From contig OX392533.1 of assembly GCA_947623455.1 (NCBI GenBank), positions 34,222,229-34,286,228 on the forward strand: a stretch of DNA of 64,000 nt. The letters are read 5' to 3'. Origin of the DNA: Mimachlamys varia. Its lineage: Eukaryota; Mollusca; Bivalvia; Pectinida; Pectinidae. Shown here piece after piece: positions 12,901 to 24,400 of the stretch (the stretch's first letter is position 1; the number at the start of each line of letters is the position of its first letter). Position numbers and translations under genes: made by a program. Under the pieces are notes generated by a model, which saw only the letters and a program-made list of their open reading frames with translations, had not been told where the DNA came from and ran no database searches.

Positions 12901-14094
12901 CAAACTTATACTCGTTTTTAATAATTCAATATCTTAATGGTATTCTAGACACGGGAGCCGGTGTATACAAGACGAAATATACATTGTTTTAAAGTAAATA
13001 TGGAGATTTGACGAAATAAACAAAAAAAAAATCCAAAAAACCTGGGGTACATATTGTAGCACCACACACAATTTATACGCAAGTGATTTGAAAATATTTA
13101 ACGCCATGCAATGTATATTAACATTGAATAAAACTAAATCCTACTTCACTTCAGATGTAACACTGAATTAGATTAGTCAATTAAAATAACTAGCGACAGT
13201 AACACCAAAAAATTCAAAAACACGATATTGTTCTTCCCTAATTCGAACACAGAATACAGGAGTCTAAATAGTTTGCATACAATTACCGTAAGTTAGACAT
13301 GAAACTTACTCTTCGGTATTTCGTTTTTAAAAAGTTATAGATTTAGAACAAAGCATTTACGTACATGTATGTAAGAGTTGCAAATATCGCCTGGATGGTT
13401 AATTTAGATAGAAAATGGATTTTTTTTTCATTTAGTTGCACCCAGCGCCACTTCATGAAACCAGCTGTGCGTACAACTATAACTAATTCTGTGAAAAAAA
13501 ACCAAGACGCGGATAAAATCGTGATGATGTACCTCATGTTGTGTATTGAAAATATTTTATCGAGAAAGTTGGCTCAAGATTCCAATCGACATCTCCCTTC
13601 ACCGTATGGAAAAGATACAACAAACATTCCCAAATGAAAGAATTAATTTATGGAATCCAGCCTTCATCTTTCCGCATTATTTCGTCCGCTTTTGATTTCC
13701 TGTTTAGTCGGATAATTATAAACATGTGCTTTATCGAATAGTTGACAAGAGAAATATTCGTTTTAATTCACAAAACACGAATGTTTCCCTTGTGTGAAAA
13801 TTTACAATCAATGTAAAAGCAATATTGATTTGGTTTACTGTAGAAATAAAACCGTTTTCGTGATAATTAATCAACAACAAAGCCGAACTGGATTATAGAA
13901 ATATAGATTTTAATGTTAAACATATGTTTATTCATTGGTATTGTATAATGTAACAATGTGTGTGTGTTTGCTTTTGACGAGCAGTTTGCGATCATAGTAC
14001 ATATGGATAGTACTAAATCCGCGCAATTTTTGTTAAATATGCGAAAAAAAGTTTTTGAAACAAGTTCTTTTACCTTAAATTAACCACTCCCGGC
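9921..14094. other. Intergenic, degraded repeats only
   Basis: No coding exon recognised. A loose duplication (GCTTTCAGYGCA, TTGCTAAAATA-like words) spans about 10410-10720. Weak facing arms lie near 10895-10965 and 11265-11310. The stretch around 11640 (ATGGCGGACGAATTG) looks like part of a degraded mollusc repeat rather than a gene start, since its frame closes after 43 codons. Confidence 0.4.
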
Positions 14095-14190
14095 TAAGGT
14101 TTAATCGCACATGAAGTTTTAGCTATGGGAATAGTCCGAGAAGAAACCGACGGGGATATGTTCAAGTAAGCCCAAACCTTTTCACGTCCG
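14095..14190 (-). mobile_element. Decayed SINE fragment (29.7-kb SINE family)
   Basis: Read on the minus strand it carries GGACGTGAAAAGGTTTGGG followed by a diverged CGGTTTCTTCTCGGACT block. These correspond in order to GGACGTGAAAAGGTATGGGG and GGGTTTTCTTCGGGTACTCC in the better-preserved SINE at 29705-29950. No head or tail is preserved. Confidence 0.55.
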
Positions 14191-14467
14191 ACACAAAGAA
14201 CGGACACTTGTTTTTTTTTCAATCTATTGAGTGTACGTACATGTAGTACTGAACGTAATTTCACAAACATTGTGTACATAGTTACTTGTATTGTTACCAA
14301 ATTTACACCGGGAACCATGACTCTCAGGAAGAAATTAACTCTGAAATCGATACATTATTCTTAGATAAATTGCCAGGGCCACTGAGAACCAAATTGCCTT
14401 TGGAAAATGTTACGATTAAATAATACAATATGTGAGAGTTTCTACAGTCTAGTTAGATGTATCGGTG

Positions 14468-14706
14468 ATATAGCATAAGACACGCGTGGTTATCTCCCTT
14501 GTACTGGTATTGCCGTCCCCGTAAAAATTACCATTGCAAAACTATAACCGTATCAAATTCAGTTCAAATATTGTCTATGAATGCTTTATACAGATTTTAG
14601 CCGTTTTCATTTTATTACGTCATAACTGTGTATGTTGGATACTTTCCCCGACGGACGACTGTTCTTTTCATTGAACAAGATAAAACGATTAACACAATAT
14701 TTGAAC
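14468..14706 (+). mobile_element. Short derivative of dispersed element family C
   Basis: It begins GGTTATCTCCCTTGTA and ends ACACAATATTTGAA. The same head occurs at 16318 and the same tail at about 20265, where they bracket a longer copy. Inside, ATTACGTCATAA and CTTTCCCCG are also shared with 20165-20265. It looks like an internally deleted copy. Confidence 0.5.
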
Positions 14707-15428
14707 TAATAAAAATAGTAAAATTGATTGTACTATAAATGGTATATTAAAGCGTTGAACTGTTCTCAATTGGTATTCATAGACAATATGAATGTCAACT
14801 GGACACAGACAAAATCAATGAACTGCTCTGTATCCCGCTTCAGATTGGATTGTCTTAAATTACGCTTAAGCAACTTTTTACAAATCACCTTGCCAAGTCA
14901 CAAAAATTCATTTATATAGAAATGATTGTAATTTACAAGTCTTCCGTTATGTGAAGGAGAATCATAAGAACTACTGTAACAATAAGAAGTCTGTTTTTCA
15001 AGTTATATTATCAAACCATTTTTATTTAATTTGATATGAATTGGTTTAAACCATTAAATGCCTATGTTACATGGAAGTTACTTTTAGCTCTTCTACAATT
15101 GATATATATATATATAAATGGTAAACATATGTTAATCTATAGGTAAATGGGGTTTCAATGATAAAAAACAAAACAGGTTCATGATAATTAATGACAAGAT
15201 AACAAATAAATAGTCGACATATTTTTGAGATAAATTTCCCTGCAAGAAATCCAAGGCTTACTTACAAGTACGGCATATTTTCAATTCAGGCTTATTATCG
15301 AGATTTTAGGGTATTCTGTAAACAGTATGTGTGTATATTAGGCCAACAATTTTCAATCGTGATAATGTAGTCAATAAAGTCATTAAACTAGTTCTTACTT
15401 CTTCATTTAACCACTCTTCGCTAGCTAC

Positions 15429-15597
15429 ATATCTTAGCTTTTTCAGGGTCTTTAGGAGTCAATTACTTCTGTTGTCTTGGGAAATTTTGAAGTAATATTA
15501 TTTCTTAGCTTCAAACCACATTACCTCAAAATTAGCTAACCTACCAAGACAGCAGAAGTAACTTGACTCCTAAAGACCATGGAGTAGTTAAGATATA
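15429..15597. mobile_element. Palindromic foldback element, about 170 bp
   Basis: The two halves mirror each other: TCTTTAGGAGTCAATTACTT near 15449 pairs with AAGTAACTTGACTCCTAAAG near 15557, and ATATCTTAGC at 15429 pairs with the end at 15596. It has no coding capacity and would form a long imperfect hairpin when transcribed. Confidence 0.65.
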
Positions 15598-15834
15598 AAA
15601 TGTTGTCGTGAAAACATTGATAACATTATCATCCTTAATACCCAGTGGTTACACTCACCTTCGCTCTCTACGCCCCTTGGAATATTTCATGGCAAAACTG
15701 AAGGTTTTGTGTGTACCACCTTATTAGTGGGCGAGAAGACTGGTTCGATCATTTGATATGGACAACAAAATAACACCACACTCATACAACGGTAAAAATT
15801 TAAAGTAAAATCGCATAAGAGGGTCTTAACTGTG

Positions 15835-15910
15835 GAAGGAGATCGAGGGGAATCCGACGTGGACAGTCAAGTGCCCCCATACCTTTTTCACGTCCGTTAA
15901 AGAAATCAAA
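15835..15910 (-). mobile_element. Decayed SINE fragment (29.7-kb SINE family)
   Basis: On the minus strand GGACGTGAAAAAGGTATGGG is followed by CACGTCGGATTCCCC, again in the order of the SINE at 29705-29950. Only the middle section survives. Confidence 0.5.
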
Positions 15911-16861
15911 CACCTGAAAAGTGTATGTTGTATTCCCTTGGGTGTACAAACCTAATTACGATCGTTCAATAGCGTAAATTAATTACACATCCATTGTATG
16001 CCTAGTACTTCGTTATGTTATCATATCTTTCCCTGGGTACGATTTCCCGAGAAATTGATTTCATATTTTTAGAAAGGTGCAAACTTTGTTTTTGTTCAGA
16101 AACGAACAATACAAAGAAATAGCATTTGTACACGATAAAAATAGAAAAAGAAACAAAAACAAGTGCTATAACACTTATGTATATAGAATCTCTGAATATC
16201 TCATCGCCTTTAAAGTGAAATTGAAACACCAAACGAGTATACAGATTGTATAACAACAATCAACGTAAACGATCTGTTGGGTCTGGGTTACGATAACGAG
16301 TTATCAGTACAGTATAAGGTGCTAGAGGTTATCTCCCTTGTAGTGTTATTGTCTTCGTTCGAATTAATTCCCTCATATATTACATTTAATCAATTGACAT
16401 TTATATTGGTTGTGAATGTCTATGGCAGATTGTTGACGTTATAATTACATGTGTATCATTTAAGGATTAATTTGAATCTATTTTTTATGTTATGGGGATA
16501 TAACACCATAGGCGGATCCAGGATTTTGGGTTAGAGGGGGCGTACATTTCTGAAATAAACTTTTAGTATAAACAGTATTTTATATTCAAAAATTTTGACA
16601 CAGTTGTTCAAAATAATAAAGTACATTTTTGTATATTGGAGATTGGAAAACAATCTGAAAGCTTATATAAATTCCTCTCCCCGGGAATATTACAAGCAAT
16701 GTTATGATTGGCCGAACACACTTTTGTGTGTGGGGTGTTCGGCGTCCCATTCATATTGAGTTCACAACAACATTATAAGATGCATCTTTGTTGTTCACAC
16801 GAAGAGTGTTCGAAAATACTAGAGTATCACGTGATTTACGCGCATTAAACCAGTACGAACC

Positions 16862-17524
16862 ATAGGGACCTGAGAATTTGTTACCGCTAGTTTTGAACAT
16901 AAACTAGGGTGTTTAGAGTAATTTTACACTTTCGGAGGGTTCGATAAAAATGCCCCACTCAATGGTCATAAAGGCTAAAGGGTGGAAAGCTTTAAAAACC
17001 TCCTAAATGCACGTCAAATGTATTCTCCTTCCATAAAAATAATCTCGATTTCCTCAAAAAAACCCACGCAAAATGTCATTGGATGCCTTTGTTAAGAGGA
17101 AGACCGCAATCCATTGACAACGAAAGGCTAGCGCGTGCAATGACGTCAAAACTCATTGCTATGCAGGAAGTGGCACGATAGCTAACGAAAGACACGGACA
17201 TTTGCGTGGGTTTTTTTGGGGGGGATCAAGATTATTTCTGCGGATGGAGAGTACATTTGGGGTGCATTTAGAGTTTTTTAAAATCAAAATTATCCATCTT
17301 TCCAACGGTACCAAGCAATTTTTCGTACCTCTTCTAGAAATGTGATTTTTGATGCAAGAAATGTAGATGGGGTAGCTGGAAAGCATTCCACCCTTTAGCC
17401 TTTATTACCATTGTGGGGGCATTTTTATCGAAAATAGATCTTAACCCCAAAAATGTGTAACATTACTGTAAATACCTAAGGTTAGGTTTAAAACTATCTG
17501 TAACAAATTCACTGGTCCCTGTGG
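16862..17524. mobile_element. Foldback element with about 180-bp arms (family D, long form)
   Basis: The left arm starts AGGGACCTGAGAATTTGTTA (16865) and the right arm ends TAACAAATTCACTGGTCCCT. The arms stay similar inward through GATAAAAATGCCCC and AAGGCTAAAGGGTGGAA (16948-16986; complement 17389-17435). A short relative is at 43025-43222. No open frame of substance. Confidence 0.75.
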
Positions 17525-17869
17525 TACGACCAAGTTCACTGCTCATCTCTGTATTGTGTGTAAAAATTTCATTAAAATCCACTAACCGGTTCCCTTACAG
17601 ATGTTTTTCTAAATTTCATTCTGGGCATGAATCGGTTGAAGATGCCCTTTACTCGGAAAGACTTGGGTCTGCGGTTTCCAACAAATTGAAAGTCAATAAA
17701 ATCAAGTAAATCATTGAGAAAGACTCGCGTTATACGGTCAGATAGCCAGCACGAAAGACAATCTTTTTTTTTTTGACAAACATTTTAATGCCCCACAAAA
17801 TTTCATGAATACTGCCAGGGTTGGGGCCCTGGGTTCAGCATTCTTACAAAAAATGTCCTCATGCAAGAG

Positions 17870-18045
17870 GGCTCTCATTCTTTCATTCATTCTTTCATAC
17901 GCTCATCGTTCATTATCATTCATTTATTCATTCATTAATTCAATAATCACTCAATCCAATCCATTCTTTCATTACATTCATTATTATTGTCAATGTTTGT
18001 ACTACATTCATTCAATCAATACTTGTTTACAATCATTCACTCAAT
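17870..18045 (+). repeat. Degenerate (TTCA)n microsatellite
   Basis: CATTCATTCTTTCAT-type words recur with many interruptions. The roughly 98-codon frame across it is low-complexity and not a gene. Confidence 0.75.
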
Positions 18046-18869
18046 ATTCGTGTTTTTTTTTTTTAAACAGTAGTATGTTCACTTATTTAATAAAACCCTG
18101 AATATTCTTTTTTTTTTTTGGCGTAGTGCATGTTCTTTATTACACAATCATCATTAATATTCATTCCATAATTATAAACAGTTCATTGCACAAGATAGGT
18201 TATTTTTTTAATTAAAGATATGTATAAAAAAAACAGGCTAATACCTGATTTTATGTAAGAATACTATATGTTCAATTTGTTTTCAAAACATTTCTTTTTT
18301 TTTTACTATTAGCGTCCTTATATTGGAACACTCAAATTTTTACACAAATAATGTATCGAACCACTCTCAATATTCGCTGTAAATGCAATATACAGAAAGT
18401 GCAATAAGCACCATCAGAGTTAAGTAGGATGCTCTCAGTATAATGAAGCTAAAATGTGTATAATTATTAACAATACGCAAACACTTTCATTTCTCCCGGT
18501 TGTATAATCTTCTCTTTCTTTCTACTTAATTCATTGTAAATTTAATTTCAGTTTGTGTTAATTACTTGTAAATTTTTTCCCAATTGTTGGTATTTTTGGA
18601 TACTATGGATAGCATTGATTGTGAAGCTAAGTTCCTGTTTTGACCACTTTAAAACATGTTGTGTGAAGTTATCTTTATTATAGTTATCATTATATTTTAT
18701 CTTATTTTTTTCTTTCCATATGTGCCACTTTGTAGTAAAGACAAAAAGATTAATTATTGCATTACATTCATGGTTAAAATATTAAAAAGACAATCTTGGG
18801 TTTACCATCTGTTCATTTCTTTCAGAAGAAGAAAAATCTCAAGGTTAGGAAAATAAGTGCTCGTTGTGT

Positions 18870-19550
18870 CTACTCACTGACGAGACGAGAAGAAACGTAC
18901 AAGGGTACGAATGCTAAAAAGAACCTAAACTATCATAAAAGGGGCATTTGATAGTCTCATACTGGGTGATGAGACATTGGTGCATTTTTACGAGCCTCAG
19001 AGGAAAGTTGACAATAGGATTTGGGCTTTTAAACATGCCTAAATGCCCAATATTGCTAAACAAACACTATAACAGCAAAGAAGGTGTTATACGCAGTATT
19101 CTTTAGAAATAGTGGAAAAATCATGCAAATTGCTATTCGAAACGGTGGGGTGTATCTGGAAGCTTCAATAAGAATGAAGTTCTGTCCAGTTGTTACATGG
19201 CAATGCCCAAGCCCACAAATCGGCAACTACCGTTTTTCTTAGTTGGAAAAGGTCAATGGCTTATACCACACCCTCCAATCAGCCCAGCCCTTGCCCCGTG
19301 TGGTTGTTTTTCTCTTTCCGAAGCTACAAAACCCCACATATCTGATAGGAGATATAGTTCAAGAAGTGAGCTGGAATCTGCGTTTCTGATTAGTGTACCC
19401 CAAGAATAGCATGAACATTGGATTCTAACGGTGTCTTCAAAGTTAAAGGTAAATATTTTTAAGGCAACTAGAAAAATGCATTCGAATTTTGATAATCGTT
19501 CCTGAGAAACCATGTCATTTGCAAAAGTTTTCGAACACCCCTCGTATATC
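18870..19550 (+). pseudogene. Mariner transposase fossil
   Basis: Across several frames the plus strand still spells mariner transposase blocks in the right order: LTDETRRE (about 18872), GDETLVHFYEPQRKVDNRIW (about 18966), AKKVLYAVFF (about 19076), then HPPISPALAPC with RRYSSRSELESA (about 19267-19380). The family form is HPPYSPDLAPCD, so the third catalytic Asp position is lost. Frameshifts and stops separate the blocks. A mariner-like right end (ACACCCCTCGTATA complement side) lies at about 19535-19550. The 5' part and left terminal repeat are not found. It sits inside the 16507-19870 insertion. Confidence 0.8.
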
Positions 19551-20269
19551 ATAGTGTGATCGATATCAGCCAAATTGTGAGAAGAACGAAACATGGAAGA
19601 GGTCGGGGATTGAGTAGTTAATCGTAAGACGTACATGATACATTTTTGTATATTACATTCAACTACACTGTAATATATAGGAATTGTAAATTGTGTAAGT
19701 CTGATTTGGGGCGTAGCCCCGATTTTTTTTATAAATATTTCTACCAAATATATGGTTCGCAATGCTATCTGATGATGAAATTCTTAATTTTAATTCCTGG
19801 AAAAATTGGTCACTTGACAAATTTTAGGGGTGGCGTGCGCCAGCTGCGCCCCCCTCTGGATCCGCCTATGAACACAAAAAACGGAGTGTACTCTAAATAA
19901 ACCGCGAAGCGGTTTATGATAAGAGTACATCCCGGTCTTTTTTGTTATAACCCCATAACATAAAAAATAGATTCAAATAAATACTTATAATTTAATCTAT
20001 ACCCTGCGAAAATTCACTTTACTGATGGACTCTTTTCTCGTACAAATCATTACGCTGCTGCATCAGCCAATCAAAAGCGACGTTATAAACGGCGACGTCA
20101 TGTTTTACGTTATGGGCTGATAACATAATTTTTTAAGCCAATGAAAATGCTTGTTTCAAACAAGATTAAATTATTACGTCATAATAATAATGTCAGATAC
20201 CTTTCCCCGGCGATGACTGTCTCTTTTATTTGACAAGCTTACACGATCAACACAATATTTGAAAAAACT

Positions 20270-21096
20270 GAAGGTGTGAAAAGGAGTACAAAAATAGTCT
20301 AAAATTATGTCGTGCCTTTACGAATCTTTCATGTGTTTATGTCTTATTTTTACCAAAATGTTATGGTTTTAAATACATAAATGTATGCCGTAATGTCTCA
20401 TAGCATCACAGGCCTTGATCTATTAATACCGAATCCACGATTGTAGTGAGGTTTCGTATTTTTTGTCAGTATTTTTTCTTTATCAGAAACAAACATAGTT
20501 TAAATGCACTGGAATTTTTTTCCTTTTAGTCTTTTATTTGTCCCCTAAGCATGACATAAAACAGAAAACCCGAATCCACGAATTATGAAGGCTTAATTGG
20601 AGTACAACAGGCAAATATATGTCCCGAACGTGCACAGGGTCATAAAAGTAGTCCTGTTTAAAAATAACAAATAATAATAATACAAGTATATTAAAATAAC
20701 GATGATATTTATTATCAACAATATAGTCAACAATAACAATTCATAATATCGATTCACATATGAACAATTCATTTTTTTTATATATATCACAGATGGTACA
20801 TTGTATCACAGTTGATAGAGTTTCTGTCAGTAAATAATAAATATATGTGTGAAATGAGCCTCCCATTACAGTAATGTACATTCTGTAATGGGCCGCGGCT
20901 CCATATATATAAACATTGTTTTTTTATATATTGACAGAAACTCGAGCAACTCTGATTGTATATATCAGTTTGCTGTTGAATTAATCCAATGAACTTTTCA
21001 GCTGGGACGACTTAGTTAGTAACTTTCGTGTTTAAAAGTATTTAACGCCACTACAGACACTGAAAAAAATCCGTGTAACAACCGGCGTTTTGGGAT
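20270..21096. other. Intergenic, no gene seen
   Basis: AT-rich. Two short mirrored words (CCCATTACAGTAATG / CATTCTGTAATGGG) near 20860-20890 give a hairpin, and TTTCTGTCAG near 20820 is mirrored by CTGACAGAAA-like sequence near 20930. This suggests another small foldback at about 20810-20950. Confidence 0.4.
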
Positions 21097-21271
21097 CAGG
21101 CGCGGATGCAGGATTTTCGAAAGGCGGGGGTCCAGCTGACATTTTTTTGTTGTTTTGTTAAGTTTTATTAGTTAACTTCCATTTTAAGGCTAAAACAAAA
21201 TATTCTGCCTCCGAAAAATGGGAGGGAGTTGTTCTGACCCCCCCCCCCCCCCTGATCTGGATCCGCTAGTG
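21097..21271. mobile_element. Short MITE related to the 16.5-kb insertion, in the 3' region of the hydrolase gene
   Basis: The left end CAGGCGCGGATGCAGGATTTT and right end CTGGATCCGCTAGTG (21257-21271) resemble, imperfectly, the GGCGGATCCAGGATTTT termini at 16.5 kb. A run of about 15 C (21238-21252) sits near the right end, where the larger element also has a C-run. The element lies 177 bp beyond the stop codon of the minus-strand hydrolase gene, so it is probably part of its 3' untranslated region. Confidence 0.55.
21164..21169 (-). terminator. Candidate polyadenylation signal AATAAA of the hydrolase gene
   Basis: AATAAA on the minus strand lies about 280 nt past the stop at 21448 and is the first canonical signal I find downstream. 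It falls inside the MITE at 21097-21271, so the signal may be transposon-derived. No transcript evidence is available. Confidence 0.35.
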
Positions 21272-21447
21272 TGGATGTGAATGACCTTTACATCCACAAT
21301 AACTGGCTTGTTAACAGTGGTATCCCGTAGGACCTGTAGTGGACAGCCACTCACCAAAACAAATTTCCCTGATAAGATAACTATATGATGTAATAGATAA
21401 AAGGACCAGCGTGGCCGACAAAGAGACAAAGAGACCACGGTCGAGTA

Positions 21448-24400
21448 TTATATATCGAGGGAGTAGAACTCCTTGGCGTTGTTACGTAATACCTTCTCCC
21501 TGTCCACATCTGATAATGTACCGATAAGCTTGTCAAACAGTCTGTAAACATCAGTAAACGAGGCCGAGGCCAGTGTACACACAGGCCAATCGGACCCGAA
21601 CATCACTCGGTCCACACCGAAACACGACAGGATGTGCTGTAATGAAATTAATTAAATACATTAGTTTTGGGTTGTTTTGTTTTATGTCCTATTAATAGCA
21701 ATGGTCATTTATGGACATGCCATGTTTTGGAGGTGGAGGAAAGCCGGAGTACCCAGAGAAAAACCACCGACCTACGGTACGTACCCCACGTAGGTTTCGA
21801 ACTCACAACCCAGGGATGGAGGGCCAGCGGTAGAATGTCGGACATCTTAACCACTGGGCCACCAGTCAAGTCTAACAACATGATCATTCGAGTGGGCAAT
21901 GAAGGTCAAAAACCACATTATGAAACCTCTAGAATTTTTATCCTTTAAGGTACATTATCCAATTAAGATTGGTTGGTGTAGGACTAAGTGTTTTTTCTCA
22001 ACTGGCCACAAACCTAATGTGGATTCCGCCCCCCAGGGGTATAGCATTTGTCCCAATTAGCCTCGCTGAAATTAGCTTAAATGGCTTAACTGTAATTCTT
22101 GCAGATATTGAACACGGATTCGCTTGAAAACTAATCACAAATTATTTAACAAAACAAAAATCTTCTTCAGATGATGTTTTGATTTAGAACATAATTATAA
22201 ACTGGTTCCCTATACACACTTGTCAACAAAACGGAACTATAAAACATCCCTATTGCTCCATAAAACATCAATATTAATTGTTCCAAAAACATCCCCATTG
22301 TTCCATAAAACATCAATATTGTTCCAAAAACATCACCATTGTTCCAAAAACATCCCTATTGTTCCATAAAACATCCCCATTGTTCCATAAGACATCCATA
22401 TTGTTCCACAAGTGATGCAACATCTATCAACATTATTGTATAATACTTGTACTTGAATGTTTAAAAACAGATTTTGGAAAAGAACAAATCATTTTCATTA
22501 GTGAATTAAATAAAAGTTTCTTGATGTACTTACTACCCCTTTTTTCTCTATAACTGCATTTAATGTAATGAAATCTTGAATATGAATTGAAGTAAATTAC
22601 CTGAACGTATGGGACAAAATCATCAGGTTTCCACGTATCCCAGTCAGCCTCTGTTACCAGACCAGATCTGTAGGTGATAGTCATATATAGGGCTACAGTA
22701 AGTTACACAGATATGTAACAATTAGTCAACTATTGTAATAATTAGTCAAACATAAAAATTAGTCAAATATTGCAATAATTAGTCAAACATATACAATGTA
22801 TGTAAGTCACATATTTGTAGGAGTAAGTCACACATTTGTACGAGTAAATCACGCATTTGTACGGGTAAGTCAAACATTTGTACGAGTAAGTCACACATTT
22901 GTACGAGTAAGTCAAGCATTTGTAGGAGTAAGTCACACATTTGTAGGAGTAAGTCACACATTTGTAGGAGTAAGTCACACATTTGTACGAGTAAGTCACA
23001 CATTTGTAGGAGTAAGTCACACATTTGAACGAGTAAGTCACACATTTGTACGAGTAAGTCACACATTTGTAGGAGTAAGTCACACATTTGTAGGAGTAAG
23101 TCACACATTTGTACGAGTAAGTCACACATTTGTAGGAGTAAGTCACACATTTGTAGGAGTAAGTCACACATTTGTAGGAGTAAGTCACACATTTGTACGA
23201 GTAAGTCAAGCATTTGTAGGAGTAAGTCACACATTTGTAGGAGTAAGTCACACATTTGTAGGAGTAAGTCACACATTTGTACGAGTAAGTCACACATTTG
23301 TAGGAGTAAGTCACACATTTGAACGAGTAAGTCACACATTTGTACGAGTAAGTCACACATTTGTAGGAGTAAGTCACACATTTGTAGGAGTAAGTCACAC
23401 ATTTGTACGAGTAAGTCACACATTTGTAGGAGTAAGTCACACATTTGTACGAGTAAGTCACGCATTTGTAGGAGTAAGTCAAACATTTGTAGGAGTAAGT
23501 CACACATTTGTACGAGTAAGTCACGCATTTGTAGGAGTAAGTCACACATTTGTACGAGTAAGTCACACATTTGTAGGAGTAAGTCACGCATTTGTACGAG
23601 TAAGTCACACATTTGTACGAGTAAGTCAGGCATTTGTAGGAGTAAGTCACACATTTGTACGAGTAAGTCACACATTTGTAGGAGTAAGTGACACATTTGT
23701 ACGAGTAAGTCACACATTTGTAGGAGTAAGTCACGCATTTGTAGGAGTAAGTCACACATTTGTACGAGTAAGTCACGCATTTGTAGGAGTAAGTCACACA
23801 TTTGTACGAGTAAGTCACACATTTGTAGGAGTAAGTGACACATTTGTACGAGTAAGTCACACATTTGTAGGAGTAAGTCACACATTTGTACGAGTAAGTC
23901 ACACATTTGTAGGAGTAAGTCACACATTTGTACGAGTAAGTCACACATTTGTAGGAGTAAGTCACACATTTGTAGGAGTAAGTCACACATTTGTACGAGT
24001 AAGTCACACATTTGTAAAAGTAAGTGACACATTTGTACGAGTAAGACACACATTTGTACAAGTAAGTGACACATTTGTACAAGTAAGTGACACATTTGTA
24101 CGAGTAAGTGACACATTTGTACGAGTAAGTCACACATTTGTACCAGTAAGTGACACATTTGTACGAGTAAGTGACACATTTGTACGAGTAAGTCACACAT
24201 TTGTACGAGTAAGTCACACATTTGTACAAGTAAGTCACACATTTGTACGAGTAAGTGACACATTTGTATGAGTAAGTCACACATTTGTACAAGTAAGTAA
24301 CACATTTGTACTAGTAAGTCACACATCTGTACAAGTAACACATTAATACTAATAAGTCACACATTTATATGAGTAAGTCACACATTTGTACTAGTAAGTC

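Larger units (their letters stand above)
16507..19870. mobile_element. 3.4-kb inserted element, 15-bp terminal inverted repeats, 5-bp target duplication
   Basis: The left end reads CATAGGCGGATCCAG (16507-16521) and the right end is its exact complement (19856-19870). AACAC flanks both sides (16502-16506 and 19871-19875). Removing the insert and one AACAC restores the sequence of the intact family C copy at 50020-50040, so both boundaries and the duplication are well supported. Inside are a long foldback, a TTCA-type microsatellite and a mariner fossil, but no intact transposase. A 5-bp duplication is unusual and I cannot assign a superfamily. A short relative lies at 21097-21271. Confidence 0.8.
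16318..20265 (+). mobile_element. Dispersed element family C, split by a nested insertion
   Basis: The left part is 16318-16506 and the right part 19876-20265, with AACAC duplicated at the junctions. It contains an inverted pair, GAATCTATTTTTTATGTTATGGGG (two blocks, 16474-16497) and its complement near 19940-19975, around a centre AAACCGCTTCGCGGTTT. A second copy, inverted and uninterrupted, lies at 49797-50142 and is clearly similar along its length. The right part carries a CCAAT box (CAGCCAATCAAAAGCG, about 20063) and a CRE-like GACGTCATG. Superfamily not recognised. Confidence 0.7.

Noticed and set aside
13365..13637. 90-codon plus-strand frame
   Set aside because: No family resemblance and no splice signals; composition matches the neighbourhood.
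22763..24341. Three frames of about 490-520 codons with seven-residue repeats
   Set aside because: They are a consequence of a stop-free 21-bp unit, exist on both strands, and lie between verified coding exons of another gene.
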